This document shows, one piece after another, positions 17,238 to 25,935 of a stretch of 64,000 nucleotides of DNA. Origin of the DNA: CADEFX01 sp046154585 (GTDB lineage: Bacteria > Pseudomonadota > Alphaproteobacteria > Rhizobiales > Hyphomicrobiaceae); the NCBI GenBank assembly GCA_046154585.1, contig JBJXDX010000038.1, positions 1 through 64,000 on the forward strand. Reading direction: 5' to 3'. Position 1 is the stretch's first letter, and each line of letters starts with the position of its first letter. The notes beneath the pieces were generated by a model. It did not search any database. It was not told the DNA's origin and saw only the letters and a program-made list of their open reading frames with translations. A program made the position numbers and the translations under genes.

Positions 17238-17699
17238 ATGAAGAACGATACGAAGAAATCGACAGCCCGGCGGCAACGTCTCGAGGCCTCAACTCTGAGG
17301 CCGGCAGCACGGGGCGCCTTTCCACAGCAGTCCTATAACCGCTCCCGCGATCTGCCGCGTCTCATCGGCCTTTGGCCGCACGAAATCGAGGATGGCAGCG
17401 AAGACGGCCGCCGGACTCTACTGGCGAAACTGCGCCGCGCGTTACGGGAGGAGCGTCGCCGCGGACTGGCCGGGCATTGGACCTACGACATCGCCCGCCA
17501 TGCGGGCTTGCTGCACGCCTATCGGCACGAGTTCACTTCTCGCGGCGCGTCCCGAGCCCCATCTTCTTCGCCAGTTGCGACCGTGCAGCCGCGTAGTTCG
17601 GGGCGACCATCGGGTAGTCGTGCGGTAGATTCCACTTCGCGCGATATTCGTCGGGCGACAGCTTATAATGCGTCCGCAGATGACGCTTCAGAGATTTGA
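17238..17699 (+). CDS. conserved hypothetical basic protein with antisense tail over mucR
   Basis: A 153-residue reading from ATG 17238. The core DLPRLIGLWPHEIEDGSEDG plus RRTLLAKLRRALREERRRGL and AGHWTYDIARHAGLLHAYRHE resembles conserved short proteins of Bradyrhizobium-like genomes; I know no function. The last 55 residues (Ser/Arg/Ala-rich) are read antisense to the C-terminus of mucR and look unconstrained. The ancestral stop has probably been lost and only the first 100 residues are real. The protein is strongly basic with a predicted helical centre. Confidence 0.5.
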   Translation: MKNDTKKSTARRQRLEASTLRPAARGAFPQQSYNRSRDLPRLIGLWPHEIEDGSEDGRRTLLAKLRRALREERRRGLAGHWTYDIARHAGLLHAYRHEFTSRGASRAPSSSPVATVQPRSSGRPSGSRAVDSTSRDIRRATAYNASADDASEI

Positions 17700-17940
17700 A
17701 CTTCTTGCCGTCCTCCAGGCAGACGATGTAGTCGGGCGTGACGGATTTTTTGACAGCCACGGCCGGCTTTGACTCTTCGCGATCCGGAACCCCGCCTTGG
17801 GTTGCCACACGGCTCAGGGCATCATGCACTTCCTGGATCAGGCTTGGCAGATCCGCGACCGTAACGTTGTTCTTGCCGACATAGGCTGAGACAATTCCAG
17901 CCGTGAGCTCCACAAGTTCAGATTTTTCGTCATCGACCAT
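17533..17940 (-). CDS. mucR: MucR/Ros-family transcriptional regulator
   Basis: A 135-residue regulator of the MucR/Ros family, which represses exopolysaccharide, motility and cell-cycle genes in Hyphomicrobiales. The zinc-finger region reads CLEDGKKFKSLKRHLRTHYK, with Cys74, Asp77, His87 and His91. The second cysteine of Ros is replaced by Asp, as in the rhizobial homologues that replace or dispense with the metal ligand. DEYRAKWNLPHDYPMVAPNY after it is fully family-like. The N-terminal oligomerisation region is ELVELTAGIVSAYVGKNN. ATG 17940 has GGGAG upstream. It opens into an AT-rich gap, which may be autoregulated. Confidence 0.93.
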   Translation of the reverse strand: MVDDEKSELVELTAGIVSAYVGKNNVTVADLPSLIQEVHDALSRVATQGGVPDREESKPAVAVKKSVTPDYIVCLEDGKKFKSLKRHLRTHYKLSPDEYRAKWNLPHDYPMVAPNYAAARSQLAKKMGLGTRREK

Positions 17941-18583
17941 CAGTATTGCTCCCGGTGGCCGGCCACGCTGTCACCTCGTGATCACGGCTATGCTTTGCAA
18001 CCTGCCAGAGACGCCATCCGTGGTGCGGATGATACTTGTTTATACAGAACTGCTAAGATCGCAAAAAGATGTCACCCTTGAGACAGCCAGTCTCGATGCC
18101 TTCACTTTCTTGGTTATCCTCAACTAAATCTACCAAAACGATGATTTTTCCAATCCACCCGTCTCGGGATGAACAGTTGGGGATCTTGGCCCCTAAGCAA
18201 TGCTTTCAACGGGAAAAGCGACACTCTGTCAACAGCTCTGGACGATTGCAAATATTGCAACGCATGATCATATAACTGCAAACTGAAATCGATCCGAGTA
18301 GATCACGATAGGCCACGACAGAGCATGCCTGGTGAAATAAATTATTCTAAGTACTTGATTTTTACACCATTAAAACAACAGGGCGTTTTCAGGACACGTT
18401 GATCGCCATTGCTGAATCATTACATAGTATTAATCATATTTCGCCTCCCAAAACGTCGCGTTGCCGGTAGCTATGCATCCATGACACTGGCCCTGCACGA
18501 GCGGCTGGGGCAAAGTGCGTCATGATCAGCTTACGAGGCGAGCCGTCGTTGGGCGGGAGCGCCCTTTCACACGGAGAGAGACC
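17941..18583. other. AT-rich gene-free region between divergent mucR and msrB
   Basis: A 643-bp stretch without a credible gene and visibly richer in A/T than its surroundings, most clearly from 18040 to 18450 with many TA steps and short A/T runs. It must carry the promoters of mucR (minus) and msrB (plus). MucR-type proteins bind AT-rich, TA-containing sites, so it may be a MucR-bound region. It contains the palindrome listed at 18246. No stop-free frame of gene-like composition is seen. Confidence 0.55.
18246..18260. promoter_or_regulatory. operator-like palindrome TTGCAA-N3-TTGCAA
   Basis: A perfect 6-bp inverted repeat with a 3-bp spacer (TTGCAAATATTGCAA) inside the AT-rich gap. Its geometry suits a dimeric regulator; which one is unknown. 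Confidence 0.35.
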
Positions 18584-19003
18584 ATGGCCGAGGAGAAGCC
18601 AGCGACAGCGATTGGTGCAGGCAAGAACGACGCGGAACTGCGCCGGACACTCACCCCCGAACAGTACCGGATCACCCAGCAACACGGCACCGAACGCGCG
18701 TTCACCCACCCCTACAACAACGAGAAGCGCGATGGCACGTTCGCCTGCGTGGTCTGCGGCGAACCGTTGTTTACCTCACAATCGAAATTCGATTCTGGAT
18801 CGGGATGGCCGAGCTTCTACCAGCCCACGAGCGACGAGGTTGTGAGCGAGATCGAGGATACCTCGCACTTCATGCGGCGGACCGAGGTTCGCTGCGCGCG
18901 CTGTGAGGCGCATCTCGGGCACGTATTCCCCGACGGTCCGCAGCCGACCGGCCTGCGCTACTGCATCAACGGCGCGGCGCTCAAATTCGAGAAGAAAGGC
19001 TGA
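18584..19003 (+). CDS. msrB: peptide-methionine (R)-S-oxide reductase
   Basis: A 139-residue repair enzyme that reduces methionine-R-sulfoxide in oxidised proteins. Zinc ligands are two CxxC pairs, Cys55/Cys58 (CVVC) and Cys104/Cys107 (CARC). The catalytic cysteine is Cys127 in LRYCINGAALKF. SGSGWPSFYQPT and AHLGHVFPDGPQPTGLRYC are diagnostic. There is no signal peptide, so it is cytoplasmic. The ATG at 18584 has GGAGAG upstream. It is transcribed away from mucR and is followed after 78 bp by oligopeptidase B. Confidence 0.95.
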   Translation: MAEEKPATAIGAGKNDAELRRTLTPEQYRITQQHGTERAFTHPYNNEKRDGTFACVVCGEPLFTSQSKFDSGSGWPSFYQPTSDEVVSEIEDTSHFMRRTEVRCARCEAHLGHVFPDGPQPTGLRYCINGAALKFEKKG

Positions 19004-19081
19004 GTTGTCTGCGAGAGACCCGTATCGCGGGCCCGAACGCCTGAACTCGCCTGCCTATTGTCGTGAGTGGAGATTTTTCTC

Positions 19082-21190
19082 ATGCATGGTTTTGTTAAGT
19101 CCCCGAACGCGATTGTCGCACCGGTCGCGGAGCGGCGCCCCGTCACCACGACGCATCACGGCATCGAGCTCGTCGACGACTACGCATGGCTGCGCGCCTC
19201 CAACTGGCAGGACGTCATGCGCGACCCCGCGCTGCTGGATCCCGAAATCCGCGCGCACCTGGACGCCGAGAACGCCCACACGGCCGCCCAGCTCGCCGAC
19301 ACGCAGGACCTGCAGGAGGTTCTGTTCGCCGAGATGAGGGGCCGCATCAAGGAGGACGACAGCTCCGTCCCGTCACCGGACGGGCCGTTCGAGTACTACT
19401 CGAGCTTCATCACGGGTGGACAATATCCCCGCTTCGCACGGCGGCCCCGTGGCGGCACGGTTGAGACCATCTTGCTCGACGGTAACCAGGAGGCGCTCGG
19501 TAAGCCCTACTGGCAGCTGGGCGCTGCGGCCCACTCCGACGACCACCGGCTCCTCGCCTACGCAGTCGACGAGAAGGGCAGCGAGCTCTTCACCATCCGC
19601 TTTCGCGATCTCGAAACCGGACTCGATCTTCCCGACGCCATTCCCGACACCCGCAGCTCGGTCGTCTGGGCGCGGGACAACCGCACGCTGTTCTACGTGC
19701 GCCTCGACGCCAATCATCGTCCCCTCTACGTCTATCGCCACGTCATCGGCACGCCGGTCGAGGACGACGTCCTCGTCTACGAGGAAAAGGACACCGGCTA
19801 CTATGTCGGCGTCGGCCAGACGCAGTCGGGCCGCTTCGTCCAGATCGATGCCCACGACCACCAGACCAACGAGGTCTATCTGATCGACGCCCATGCGCCC
19901 GCCGGCCCGATGCGGCTCGTCTCCCCGCGCCGCCATGGTCATGAGTACCAGGTTGAACATCAAGGCGAGCGTCTGATCATCACCACCAACTCCGGCGGCG
20001 CCGAGGACTTCCGCATCTGCGAGACGCCCCTCGACGCTCTCGGCGAGGACAACTGGCGCGAGATCGTGCCCCACAAGCCGGGCCGCCTCATCATCGAGAC
20101 GGTGGCTCTGCGCGATCACATGGCGCGTTTCGAGCGCGAGGACAGCCTCCCGCGCATTATCATCACGCGCTTCGCCGATGGCATCGAGCATGCCATCGCC
20201 TTTGACGAGGAAGCCTATTCCCTCAGCATGTCGGCCGGCTACGAGTTCGACACGACAAGCCTGCGTTTCAGCTATTCGTCCATGACCACCCCAACGCAGG
20301 TCTACGACTACGACATGGAGACGCGCGAGCGCACCCTGCGCAAGACGCAGGAGGTTCCGAGCGGCCACGATCCCGCCGACTACGTGACGCGGCGCATCCA
20401 GGCGCCGGCACCCGACGGCGAACTGGTCCCGGTCTCGATCCTCTACCGTAAGGGCACGCCGCTCGACGGCACGGCACCGTTGTTTCTATATGGGTATGGC
20501 GCCTACGGCATTCCGATCCCCGCAAGTTTCTCGACCACGCGGCTGTCGCTGGTCGATCGCGGCTTCGTCTACGCCATCGCCCACATCCGCGGCGGCAAGG
20601 ACAAGGGCTATCGCTGGTATACCGAGGGCAAGCTGAAGAAAAAGGTCAACACCTTCACCGACTTCATTGCCGCGGGCGAGCACCTTGTGAAGCTCGGTTA
20701 CGCCAGTCGCGGCCGCATCGTCGCCAACGGCGGTTCGGCCGGGGGCATGCTGATGGGCGTCATCACCAACATGGCGCCAAGCCTGTTCCTCGGCATCATC
20801 GCCGACGTGCCCTTCGTGGACGTTCTCAACACCATGCGCGACGACACGCTGCCGCTCACACCGCCCGAGTGGCCTGAGTGGGGCAATCCAATCGCCTCAC
20901 GCGAGGACTTCCAAACCATCCTCTCATATTCGCCCTACGAGAACGTCGAGCGGAAACCCTACCCGCACATCTTCGCCTACGGCGGCCTCACCGATCCGCG
21001 CGTGACCTACTGGGAACCGGCGAAGTGGATCGCCCGCCTGCGCGAGCGCAACACCAGCCCAAACCTCATCTTGCTCAAGACCAACATGGAGGCCGGTCAC
21101 GGCGGAGCCTCCGGACGCTTCGAGCAGCTGAAGGAGATTGCGCTCGATTACGCATTTGCGCTGCGGGTCGCAGGCCGCGCCGGAATATAG
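19082..21190 (+). CDS. ptrB: oligopeptidase B (S9A prolyl-oligopeptidase family)
   Basis: A 702-residue serine peptidase (protease II) that cuts short peptides after Arg or Lys in the cytoplasm. The N-terminal beta-propeller covers roughly residues 70-410. The alpha/beta-hydrolase domain carries Ser552 in NGGSAGGML, Asp638 in GGLTDPRVTYW and His673 in MEAGHGGASGRF. SRGRIVANGGSAGG and YGAYGIPIPASFSTTRLSL are typical. ATG 19082 with GGAG 11 bases ahead is preferred over an in-frame GTG 15 bases upstream. No signal peptide is present. Confidence 0.95.
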   Translation: MHGFVKSPNAIVAPVAERRPVTTTHHGIELVDDYAWLRASNWQDVMRDPALLDPEIRAHLDAENAHTAAQLADTQDLQEVLFAEMRGRIKEDDSSVPSPDGPFEYYSSFITGGQYPRFARRPRGGTVETILLDGNQEALGKPYWQLGAAAHSDDHRLLAYAVDEKGSELFTIRFRDLETGLDLPDAIPDTRSSVVWARDNRTLFYVRLDANHRPLYVYRHVIGTPVEDDVLVYEEKDTGYYVGVGQTQSGRFVQIDAHDHQTNEVYLIDAHAPAGPMRLVSPRRHGHEYQVEHQGERLIITTNSGGAEDFRICETPLDALGEDNWREIVPHKPGRLIIETVALRDHMARFEREDSLPRIIITRFADGIEHAIAFDEEAYSLSMSAGYEFDTTSLRFSYSSMTTPTQVYDYDMETRERTLRKTQEVPSGHDPADYVTRRIQAPAPDGELVPVSILYRKGTPLDGTAPLFLYGYGAYGIPIPASFSTTRLSLVDRGFVYAIAHIRGGKDKGYRWYTEGKLKKKVNTFTDFIAAGEHLVKLGYASRGRIVANGGSAGGMLMGVITNMAPSLFLGIIADVPFVDVLNTMRDDTLPLTPPEWPEWGNPIASREDFQTILSYSPYENVERKPYPHIFAYGGLTDPRVTYWEPAKWIARLRERNTSPNLILLKTNMEAGHGGASGRFEQLKEIALDYAFALRVAGRAGI

Positions 21191-21277
21191 GGCCGGCGTC
21201 CACCCCTTGCGATCCGGCATAGGACGGCGCAATGTTGTGTCCAATCCCACGCACAGGCGAAACGAGGAGACGTCGCC

Positions 21278-21826
21278 ATGGCCTACACGCTGGAAGCGTT
21301 CTGCAAGGACTGCCACACGGTCCTGAAGTCCGAAAAAGGTCCGGGCGGCCGCGAAAAGATTCGCGACCTGATTGAGAAAATGCTGACCAACAAGGAGTTC
21401 GTCGCCAAGCATCTCGGCCCGCAGGTGAAGGCCGGCCGCGAGACGCTCTACGAGGATCCCGAGCTCAAGTTCTGCGTGCTGGCCCACGTCGACCGCAGCG
21501 GCCGCTCCTCGCAGCCGCATGACCATGGCCGTTCATGGGCCGTCTATGGTCAGGCCATTGGCTGGTCGGAGATGAGCATGTGGAAGCGCAAGAGCGGTGG
21601 CACCGGCGCCGGCCCGGCTGAGCTCGAAAAAGTCGACACGTTCCGCCTCAATCCCGGTCAGGCCGGCATCTTCGACATCGGCGCCATCCACGGCGTGGAC
21701 CGCTCGGAAGGAGACTGCTGCTTCATCCGCGTCACCGGCGAGGACCTCGAGGTCGTGCCGCGCCTGAAATATGACCTGGGCAGCAAACAGGCCATTACCA
21801 TCGAAAGCGCCGGCGTCAGCGGCTGA
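21278..21826 (+). CDS. cupin-fold protein, possibly cysteine-dioxygenase-like
   Basis: A 182-residue protein with a cupin-like metal site: His81 and His83 in SSQPHDHGRSWAVYG and a distal His138 in FDIGAIHGVDRSE. This resembles the iron-binding layout of cysteine dioxygenase-type cupins, though overall identity to that family is not evident by eye. Cys9 and Cys12 (CKDC) at the N-terminus add a possible further site. The ATG follows a GAGGAG box. The gene follows ptrB after about 90 bp on the same strand and could be cotranscribed with it. Confidence 0.7.
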   Translation: MAYTLEAFCKDCHTVLKSEKGPGGREKIRDLIEKMLTNKEFVAKHLGPQVKAGRETLYEDPELKFCVLAHVDRSGRSSQPHDHGRSWAVYGQAIGWSEMSMWKRKSGGTGAGPAELEKVDTFRLNPGQAGIFDIGAIHGVDRSEGDCCFIRVTGEDLEVVPRLKYDLGSKQAITIESAGVSG

Positions 21827-21893
21827 ACGTCTTGATTGAACGTTGCAACACCGGTGCGCAAATGTGCAAGCGTTCGGCGAGTGGCCCCGGAGA

Positions 21894-22661
21894 TCAGATG
21901 GTCCGGAAGCCGCCATCGGCCATGATGATGCCGCCAGTAACGTAAGCGGACATATCCGAGGCGAGGAAAACCGCCGGCCCCGCGATGTCCTCAGGCTTGC
22001 CAGGGCGGTTCAACGGCGTGTGGCGCATGACGGCCGCCACCATGTCGGGATTTTTGGCGCGCGCCTCGGCATTGATCGCGGTCTCGATAAGCCCCGGACC
22101 GATGGCGTTGACGCGCACGCTGTCCTTGCCGAGTTCCGCCGCCAGCGCGCGCGTGAAACCGAGCACGCCGTGCTTCGATGTCGTATACGCGGCCGAGTTC
22201 GGCCAGCTCACGTGCACGAACGACTGGATTGACCCGAGGTTGACGATCCGCCCTTTGGTCGCGCGAAGCTGATCGAGAAAGGCGTGCGTCACATTGAACA
22301 TACCGGCCAGGTTGACCGAGAGAATATCGTCCCAGTCTTTGGCGACGGCAGCGGCGTCGCCCGTGATGGGAGTGCGGCGGTTGATGCCCGCGTTGTTGAC
22401 CAGAATCGAGATCTTTCCGTTCTTGCCCACCTCGGCAGCCACGGCTTTGCACGCGCCGCGATCCGTCACGTCCAGTTTGATCGCCGACGCCTTGCCGCCT
22501 GCCGCCGTGACGCGCTTCACGGTCTCGTTCGCGCCGTCGAGATTGGCATCGAGAACGACGACGCGCGCGCCCTCCCTGGCGTAGGCCTGGCATATGCCCT
22601 GTCCGATGCCCGAGCCGCCACCGGTGACGGCTGCAACATGTCCGTCGAGAAGTCCTGCCAT
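21894..22661 (-). CDS. SDR-family NAD(P)-dependent oxidoreductase
   Basis: A 255-residue short-chain dehydrogenase/reductase. The cofactor motif TGGGSGIGQGICQAYAREGA is at residues 14-33, followed by VLDAN, where the Asp favours NAD. The catalytic residues are in NLGSIQSF and AAYTTSKHGVLGFTRALA (Tyr-x3-Lys). ADGGFRTI closes the protein as in classical SDRs. The substrate is unknown; a sugar, polyol or 3-hydroxyacyl compound is typical. ATG 22661 has AGGAGG just upstream. Confidence 0.9.
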   Translation of the reverse strand: MAGLLDGHVAAVTGGGSGIGQGICQAYAREGARVVVLDANLDGANETVKRVTAAGGKASAIKLDVTDRGACKAVAAEVGKNGKISILVNNAGINRRTPITGDAAAVAKDWDDILSVNLAGMFNVTHAFLDQLRATKGRIVNLGSIQSFVHVSWPNSAAYTTSKHGVLGFTRALAAELGKDSVRVNAIGPGLIETAINAEARAKNPDMVAAVMRHTPLNRPGKPEDIAGPAVFLASDMSAYVTGGIIMADGGFRTI

Positions 22662-22833
22662 GGGTTTCCTCCTGTTAGTTCTTGAAGCGTGGAAAATCCA
22701 AGGGAAGACCATTTCCCAACGGTCGCCATCGCGCAAGCACGGGCAGACGCCAATGATACTAAAGCCCACGAACACCACCAACCACGGCGCTGAACGCGGA
22801 CCGCGTTCGTCGAGGGATGTCTGGTGACGTCCT

Positions 22834-22920
22834 CTAAGGGACCATACTGAGGATCATCGTCGCCCCGACACAGAACAGAACGCTTGCAATCAGGTAGATC
22901 AACGCCACGTCACGCGCCAT
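22834..22920 (-). CDS. 28-residue single-span membrane peptide
   Basis: A short frame, not recognised as any known family, reads MARDVALIYLIASVLFCVGA followed by TMILSMVP and TAG. Residues 5-25 form one hydrophobic helix after a charged N-terminus (Arg3, Asp4), typical of stand-alone small membrane proteins. GGGGAG lies 5 bases upstream of the ATG, a strong ribosome-binding site. It sits alone between the SDR gene and the envelope operon, on the same strand as both. Confidence 0.6.
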   Translation of the reverse strand: MARDVALIYLIASVLFCVGATMILSMVP

Positions 22921-23034
22921 AACACTCTCCCCGCCAGAGAGCTGCTGGACCAGCAGCATCCTCAGCATACGCGCAATCGAACGCTGCGCGCAACGGTAGG
23001 GCTGGTGCCTGTGGGCTGCGGCGGGCCTCGGCCG

Positions 23035-23709
23035 CTAAAGGCTCATTTTTGCCGTGGCCGCCTTGAGCCGTTCGAGCCGGGCGCCGGCGTCAGCCGTCTG
23101 CTGCTCGGCCGTCTTCGAGCGCTGCTCGATATCGGCAATGATGGTTTCCTGGCCGCCTTCGCCGTCCTTCGGCTTCTTGAGGCGCTGGTACAGCAGCGCT
23201 TCCTGCCGGTTGTTCTCCTCCAGCTCGCGCGTCAATCGCTGCAGCTTGTCGAGATCGGCCGACAGCTCGTTAATCTTGGCGTTGAGTGCATCGGCTGTGG
23301 CCTGGGTGTTGGCATTGGCGCTGTTCTGCGCGGCCAGATCCGTGCGCTTGCTTGCAGCGTCAGCGCTTGCCGCGGAAATCCGGCGGCCGATCGTGGCAAT
23401 CTCCGCGCGCATTTTCTGTAGCGTAGATCTGCGCTGCGCGAGACGGCGCTCGAGGTCGGCGAGCTCCGTCTTTGCACCGGCGACGCGCCCGCGCATGCGA
23501 TCCTCGGCGCGCTCCAGATCCGAAAGCTCCGAGCGCCGGTCCTCGATCCGCTGCTCGTAAGCGCCGGTCACGATGCCATTGATGCCGCCGGCAAGCCCGC
23601 CGGCGCGCGGGTCGGTCGAGACGTTGGCGCAGCCCGCCAGTGCCAGAAAAGCGCAGGATGCAAGGCTCGCGCGCGCGCGCAACCACGATGTGAGCCGGCG
23701 ACCACTCAT
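23035..23709 (-). CDS. coiled-coil lipoprotein, third gene of TPM operon
   Basis: A 224-residue envelope lipoprotein of unknown function. The signal peptide ends in LALAGC, so Cys27 should be lipidated. A short Gly-rich link (GGLAGGINGIVTG) follows, then about 170 residues of charged heptads (RRSELSDLERAEDRMRGR and onward to the C-terminus) that should form a long coiled coil. It is translated from an ATGA overlap with the preceding glycine-zipper lipoprotein and so is made together with it and the TPM membrane protein. Confidence 0.8.
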   Translation of the reverse strand: MSGRRLTSWLRARASLASCAFLALAGCANVSTDPRAGGLAGGINGIVTGAYEQRIEDRRSELSDLERAEDRMRGRVAGAKTELADLERRLAQRRSTLQKMRAEIATIGRRISAASADAASKRTDLAAQNSANANTQATADALNAKINELSADLDKLQRLTRELEENNRQEALLYQRLKKPKDGEGGQETIIADIEQRSKTAEQQTADAGARLERLKAATAKMSL

Positions 23710-24392
23710 GTCAGCTTGCTCGACTCGGCGATCAGGCGGTTCATCTCCTCTGGGCGCTGCTCGAGCTTCTGGGCGTTGGTGCGATACTGCACGGCCTCGT
23801 CCTCGATCTGCCTGTTGCTGCCGGGAAACTGCTTTTGCAACTCCGCCAGGTTGCCCTCGACTTCCTGGCCATGCTGGCGCGCGGAGGTCAGGGCGTCGTC
23901 GAGCGCCGAGCGATCCGCTTCCAGGTCGGCCAGGAGAGTCTTCTGCGCCGTGAGGCGCTGCTCGTCGGACGACGCCATGGCTTTGATGCGATGCAGCTCG
24001 GCCCGCCGCTGGGCAATGACCTGATCCGTCGTCGCCAGGATGCGCGCGAGCTTCCCCGTGCGCTGGCGGCAGTCGCCGATCAACGCGTTGTAGGCGTCTT
24101 CCTTGCGCGCGTAGTGCTGCTTTTCCCCGGCGATCATGTAGCCGGCGGCACCGCCGACCGCGGCTCCGGCCAGCGCCCCCGTCACCACGCGCTTGGGATC
24201 GCGGTTGCCCGCGACGTAGCCGATCGCGCCGCCGATGACAGCCCCCGCCAATGCACCTTGCGCGACAGTCACCTTGAAATCGTCGGCCTGCGCACGCAGC
24301 GGACTGACCCGCCCGCCGGCCGTGTCGGCAGCGCATCCGCTCAAAGCGGAGGCCAACGCCATCGCCAGCACGCATCTCGTTTTCGTCGTCAT
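23706..24392 (-). CDS. glycine-zipper coiled-coil lipoprotein, second gene of TPM operon
   Basis: A 228-residue lipoprotein. The signal peptide ends ALSGC, so Cys20 should be lipidated. Residues 46-90 form a glycine-zipper region (GALAGAVIGGAIGYVAGNRD, then GALAGAAVGGAAGYMIAGEK), known to insert in or bind membranes. Residues 95-228 are a coiled coil (LLADLEADRSALDDALTSAR and similar). The ATG at 24392 overlaps the stop of the TPM protein gene and its own stop overlaps the next lipoprotein start, both as ATGA. Function unknown. Confidence 0.82.
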   Translation of the reverse strand: MTTKTRCVLAMALASALSGCAADTAGGRVSPLRAQADDFKVTVAQGALAGAVIGGAIGYVAGNRDPKRVVTGALAGAAVGGAAGYMIAGEKQHYARKEDAYNALIGDCRQRTGKLARILATTDQVIAQRRAELHRIKAMASSDEQRLTAQKTLLADLEADRSALDDALTSARQHGQEVEGNLAELQKQFPGSNRQIEDEAVQYRTNAQKLEQRPEEMNRLIAESSKLT

Positions 24393-25744
24393 CCCTTGAC
24401 CCCCGCGCCCTCTGCCTCGGCGACCGAGGCGCCGCCAACTGGCTTGAAAATATCCCACACCTGGAAGGCGATGATCGTGACAATGAAGCATGCCGCCACG
24501 ATCCCCGTGAAGATGCCGGTGGAAATGGTGAGGATCACCGCCCCCACCAGCTTTGCAATGAAGACCAGCACGTTCAGTGATGTGGGCAGCTCGGATTTCT
24601 GCTGGCTGAACTTGACGCACTCCAGCCCCGCAACGACGAGCGCGGCCATGCCGATCACCGGCCAGCCGATATCGGGGCTCACACTCGATATCTCGCGCGC
24701 CCATTCGAGATGCTGCAAAAGGTCGGAACGGAAGGCTTGGTGGAGATAGAGCATGTTCTCCACGTCGTAGTTGGCAACGGAGAACACGAGCGCCACGACA
24801 GGCGCCAACAACAGCAGCTCGGCCACCCATTCCACGCCGGCCGTCACGCCAGCCTTCAGGCCATTGCCAGCGGCGACAAACATGCTTGGCACGCTCAGCC
24901 GCAACGCCTCCATGATCCGCCCGAGCAGCGCACCGCCGTATCCGATCGCCAGGCGCAGCAGGCCGCCGATTGCCTGCGCACCGCCCTTGATCAGCGCATA
25001 GACGAGCACACAGAACAGCAGAAAACCGGCATATCCCGGAAGGAATGGCACTGACGCGAAGATCGCCGAGAAGCGGAGCAGCCCGTTGGTATAGGCCGGC
25101 CCGAATCCCGGGACCTTATCCAGCGGCTCCCAAAGCTCGCGCGACAAAAGAAGCGCATACCGGCCGATGAAGTTCAGGATCTCGTCGCGCACCTGTGACG
25201 GCAGGCCCGACGTGGCCGACGCGTTGAATGCGCCAAGGTAACGCGTGGCCGCGTCGGCATGGCTTTCGTTCTGACGACGGATCTTCAATTCGGTGGTCCG
25301 CAATCCGCCGTAGAAATTGTTCAGGAGCAACGTCTGCTCGAGCGTCTTGCGGTTGGTATAGAGGTGAAGCACGACGCTCGACTTGAAAACAACCAGCACC
25401 GTCAGCTTCTGGTTGGCCCCGTAGTGCCGGGCACGGGCGGTTTCGAGATCACGGAATGCCTTCTCGACCATGGAGCGATGCGTGCCCAGGGCCGCCCAAA
25501 GCGGTTCGCGGTCATTGACGGTGATGACGAACAGGTCGGTGCCGATGCGGGGCGCCAAGGTGCCCGCCGCGGTCTGCAGGCGGTTGATGTCGGCAGGCGA
25601 CAAGATGCCGGCATAGTCGACGACGCCGCCCAGGAACTTCTGCGCCGCCGCCGGCACGGGCCAAAGAACGCAGCCCGCCAAAAGCCATAGCGCCGCAAGG
25701 ATCGCGCCCGCACGTCCACCCGACCGCACAGCAAGACCAGCCAT
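24389..25744 (-). CDS. TPM-domain multi-pass membrane protein, first gene of envelope operon
   Basis: A 451-residue protein. A signal sequence (residues 12-35) leads into a TPM-like (TLP18.3/Psb32/MOLO-1) extracytoplasmic domain at about 40-175, with the typical VVDYAGILSPADINRLQTAA start, DLFVITVNDRE and NQKLTVLVVF. After this come about five membrane spans, including 222-253, 304-323, 360-376 and a closing pair at 391-434. The TPM domain is known for phosphatase-like or assembly roles in other proteins, but none is proven here. The signal sequence contains LAGC (Cys25), so lipidation is an alternative to cleavage. The gene heads a three-gene coupled operon with two lipoproteins. Confidence 0.78.
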   Translation of the reverse strand: MAGLAVRSGGRAGAILAALWLLAGCVLWPVPAAAQKFLGGVVDYAGILSPADINRLQTAAGTLAPRIGTDLFVITVNDREPLWAALGTHRSMVEKAFRDLETARARHYGANQKLTVLVVFKSSVVLHLYTNRKTLEQTLLLNNFYGGLRTTELKIRRQNESHADAATRYLGAFNASATSGLPSQVRDEILNFIGRYALLLSRELWEPLDKVPGFGPAYTNGLLRFSAIFASVPFLPGYAGFLLFCVLVYALIKGGAQAIGGLLRLAIGYGGALLGRIMEALRLSVPSMFVAAGNGLKAGVTAGVEWVAELLLLAPVVALVFSVANYDVENMLYLHQAFRSDLLQHLEWAREISSVSPDIGWPVIGMAALVVAGLECVKFSQQKSELPTSLNVLVFIAKLVGAVILTISTGIFTGIVAACFIVTIIAFQVWDIFKPVGGASVAEAEGAGVKG

Positions 25745-25935
25745 TTTGCGCAGAGCGCGAATGCTCCCCCGACCAGCAATAGGGGGAGGCTAGGGGCTGG
25801 ACTGAATGTCATCAAGCAGGTGCTGCTGCAGCTTTCTGAAAACCAACAGAATTATGTTGAGTGCAGCGCAAGGGCCACACGCGATATGCCGGCGGCCGCT
25901 ATTACGGCCACCAGTCATGCAAAACCGATTAAGGC

